A DNA stretch of 64,000 nt from Tunturiibacter gelidiferens (GTDB taxonomy: Bacteria > Acidobacteriota > Terriglobia > Terriglobales > Acidobacteriaceae), in NCBI RefSeq assembly GCF_014201335.1, contig NZ_JACHEB010000003.1, positions 62,001 through 126,000 on the forward strand, read 5' to 3'. Positions 63,547-64,000 of the stretch are shown here, one piece after another. The number at the start of each line of letters is the position of its first letter. Positions within the stretch are counted from its first letter, which is position 1. The translations under genes and the position numbers were made by a program. The notes beneath the pieces were generated by a model, which ran no database searches, had not been told where the DNA came from, and worked only from the letters and a program-made list of their open reading frames with translations.

Positions 63547-64000
63547 CTTCCAGCGCCACATATGAACTCAAGCTCGATGGCTACCGGCTGGAAGCTGTCC
63601 GGGCCGGTGGTGAAACGACGCTGTATTCACGACGTAGGAACGTCCTGAATCAGAAGTTTCCCTATATCGTTTCCGCTCTCAACTCTTTGCCGGAAGATAC
63701 CGTGATAGACGGGGAGTTGGTCGCAATGGGGCCAGACGGCCGCCCGAACTTCAATCTGCTTCAGAACTTTCGCTCTGCCGAATCCCACATCACGTATTAC
63801 GCCTTTGACATCCTCGTTCACAAAGGCAGAGACCTTACCTTGCTCCCGCTGTCCGAACGCCGCAGAATCCTACAATCCGTCATCAAGCCCTCTGAGCATC
63901 TCGCGTTGTCGGAGGTTTCCGACCAGACAGCGTCCCAGATGCTCAGCTTCGTCCGTTCCCACGGTTTGGAAGGAATCGTAGCCAAACGCGCCGACGGCGT
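63483..64000 (+). CDS. ATP-dependent DNA ligase (LigD/ligase D-like), runs off the window
   Basis: Open frame to the last base. YELKLDGYRLEAV contains the adenylated Lys (motif I, KxDG), then LYSRRRN (motif Ia), VIDGELVAMGPDGRPNFNLL (motif III region), ITYYAFDILVHKGRDL and LEGIVAKRADG (motif IV/V start). The N-terminal MLRARSGPANGYADRY stretch does not look like a ligase start and lies within the inverted repeat, so the gene is probably truncated at its 5' end and joined to foreign sequence. The ligase would act in NHEJ-type repair. Confidence 0.82.
   Translation, partial: MLRARSGPANGYADRYLLRNITSSATYELKLDGYRLEAVRAGGETTLYSRRRNVLNQKFPYIVSALNSLPEDTVIDGELVAMGPDGRPNFNLLQNFRSAESHITYYAFDILVHKGRDLTLLPLSERRRILQSVIKPSEHLALSEVSDQTASQMLSFVRSHGLEGIVAKRADG

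Noticed and set aside
1..64000. CRISPR arrays, rRNA genes and intact tRNA genes
   Set aside because: I looked for regularly spaced repeats and for complete cloverleaf-like sequences and saw none; only the two 3' tRNA fragments are present.

Overview
The window looks like chromosome from an Acidobacteriota soil bacterium of the Terriglobia type (Granulicella, Edaphobacter or Terriglobus relatives). The signs are a PadR regulator followed by an 879-residue ADOP-type permease with the acidobacterial N-terminal prefix, an MqnC enzyme of futalosine menaquinone synthesis, a YncE-like propeller beside a secreted phosphoesterase, and a DUF5666-like plus degenerate M48 protein. This assignment is inference from gene content; no rRNA is present.

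Layout. 1-28.3 kb is mostly chromosomal metabolism: GlgX, nitronate monooxygenase, a secreted alpha/beta hydrolase, PadR/ADOP, an Old Yellow Enzyme, MqnC, a reverse-strand group (multicopper oxidase, phosphoesterase, YncE-like), glycosyltransferases and a methyltransferase, a glpF-glpK-glpD operon running into a sugar permease and ribokinase, and a RidA/SDR/LysR group. 28.4-30.9 kb is a scar: a cytochrome b/molybdopterin oxidoreductase gene cut at its 5' end lies head-to-head with a tyrosine integrase cut at its 5' end, followed by a tRNA-Val(CAC) 3' fragment.

31-51.6 kb is a composite mobile island. An AbiEi/AbiEii pair sits behind a symmetric operator. Next come scraps of msrB, msrA, a CuA-type cupredoxin and a cytochrome c. 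A mobilization and replication block follows (ssb, RepB-like primase, small conserved protein, MobC-like protein, T4CP, MobF relaxase-helicase) with oriT-like inverted repeats but no mating-pair genes, which fits an integrative mobilizable element. A second tRNA remnant, tRNA-Leu(CAG), separates this block from a cargo segment. That segment holds a bSEFIR-like protein paired with a UDG-fold protein, several membrane or hypothetical genes, a possible nuclease and the PIWI end of a prokaryotic Argonaute lacking catalytic residues.

51.7-62.3 kb returns to metabolic genes: a MarR/FabF pair behind an 18-bp palindrome, LysR, an SRPBCC-MBL fusion and its separate SRPBCC paralogue, a second MBL protein, a TDT transporter and a HAD phosphatase. 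The window ends in a broken IS3-type element and an ATP-dependent DNA ligase running off the edge.

A theme of the whole window is decay. At least a dozen frame breaks occur, nearly all of the single-base-deletion kind, and many gene fragments are present. Either several loci are recent pseudogenes or the assembly carries deletion errors; raw reads would tell. The best candidates for something new are the SEFIR/UDG pair, the 47.0-49.2 kb unknown operon, the inactive PIWI remnant beside an unknown gene, and the stacked tRNA scars.
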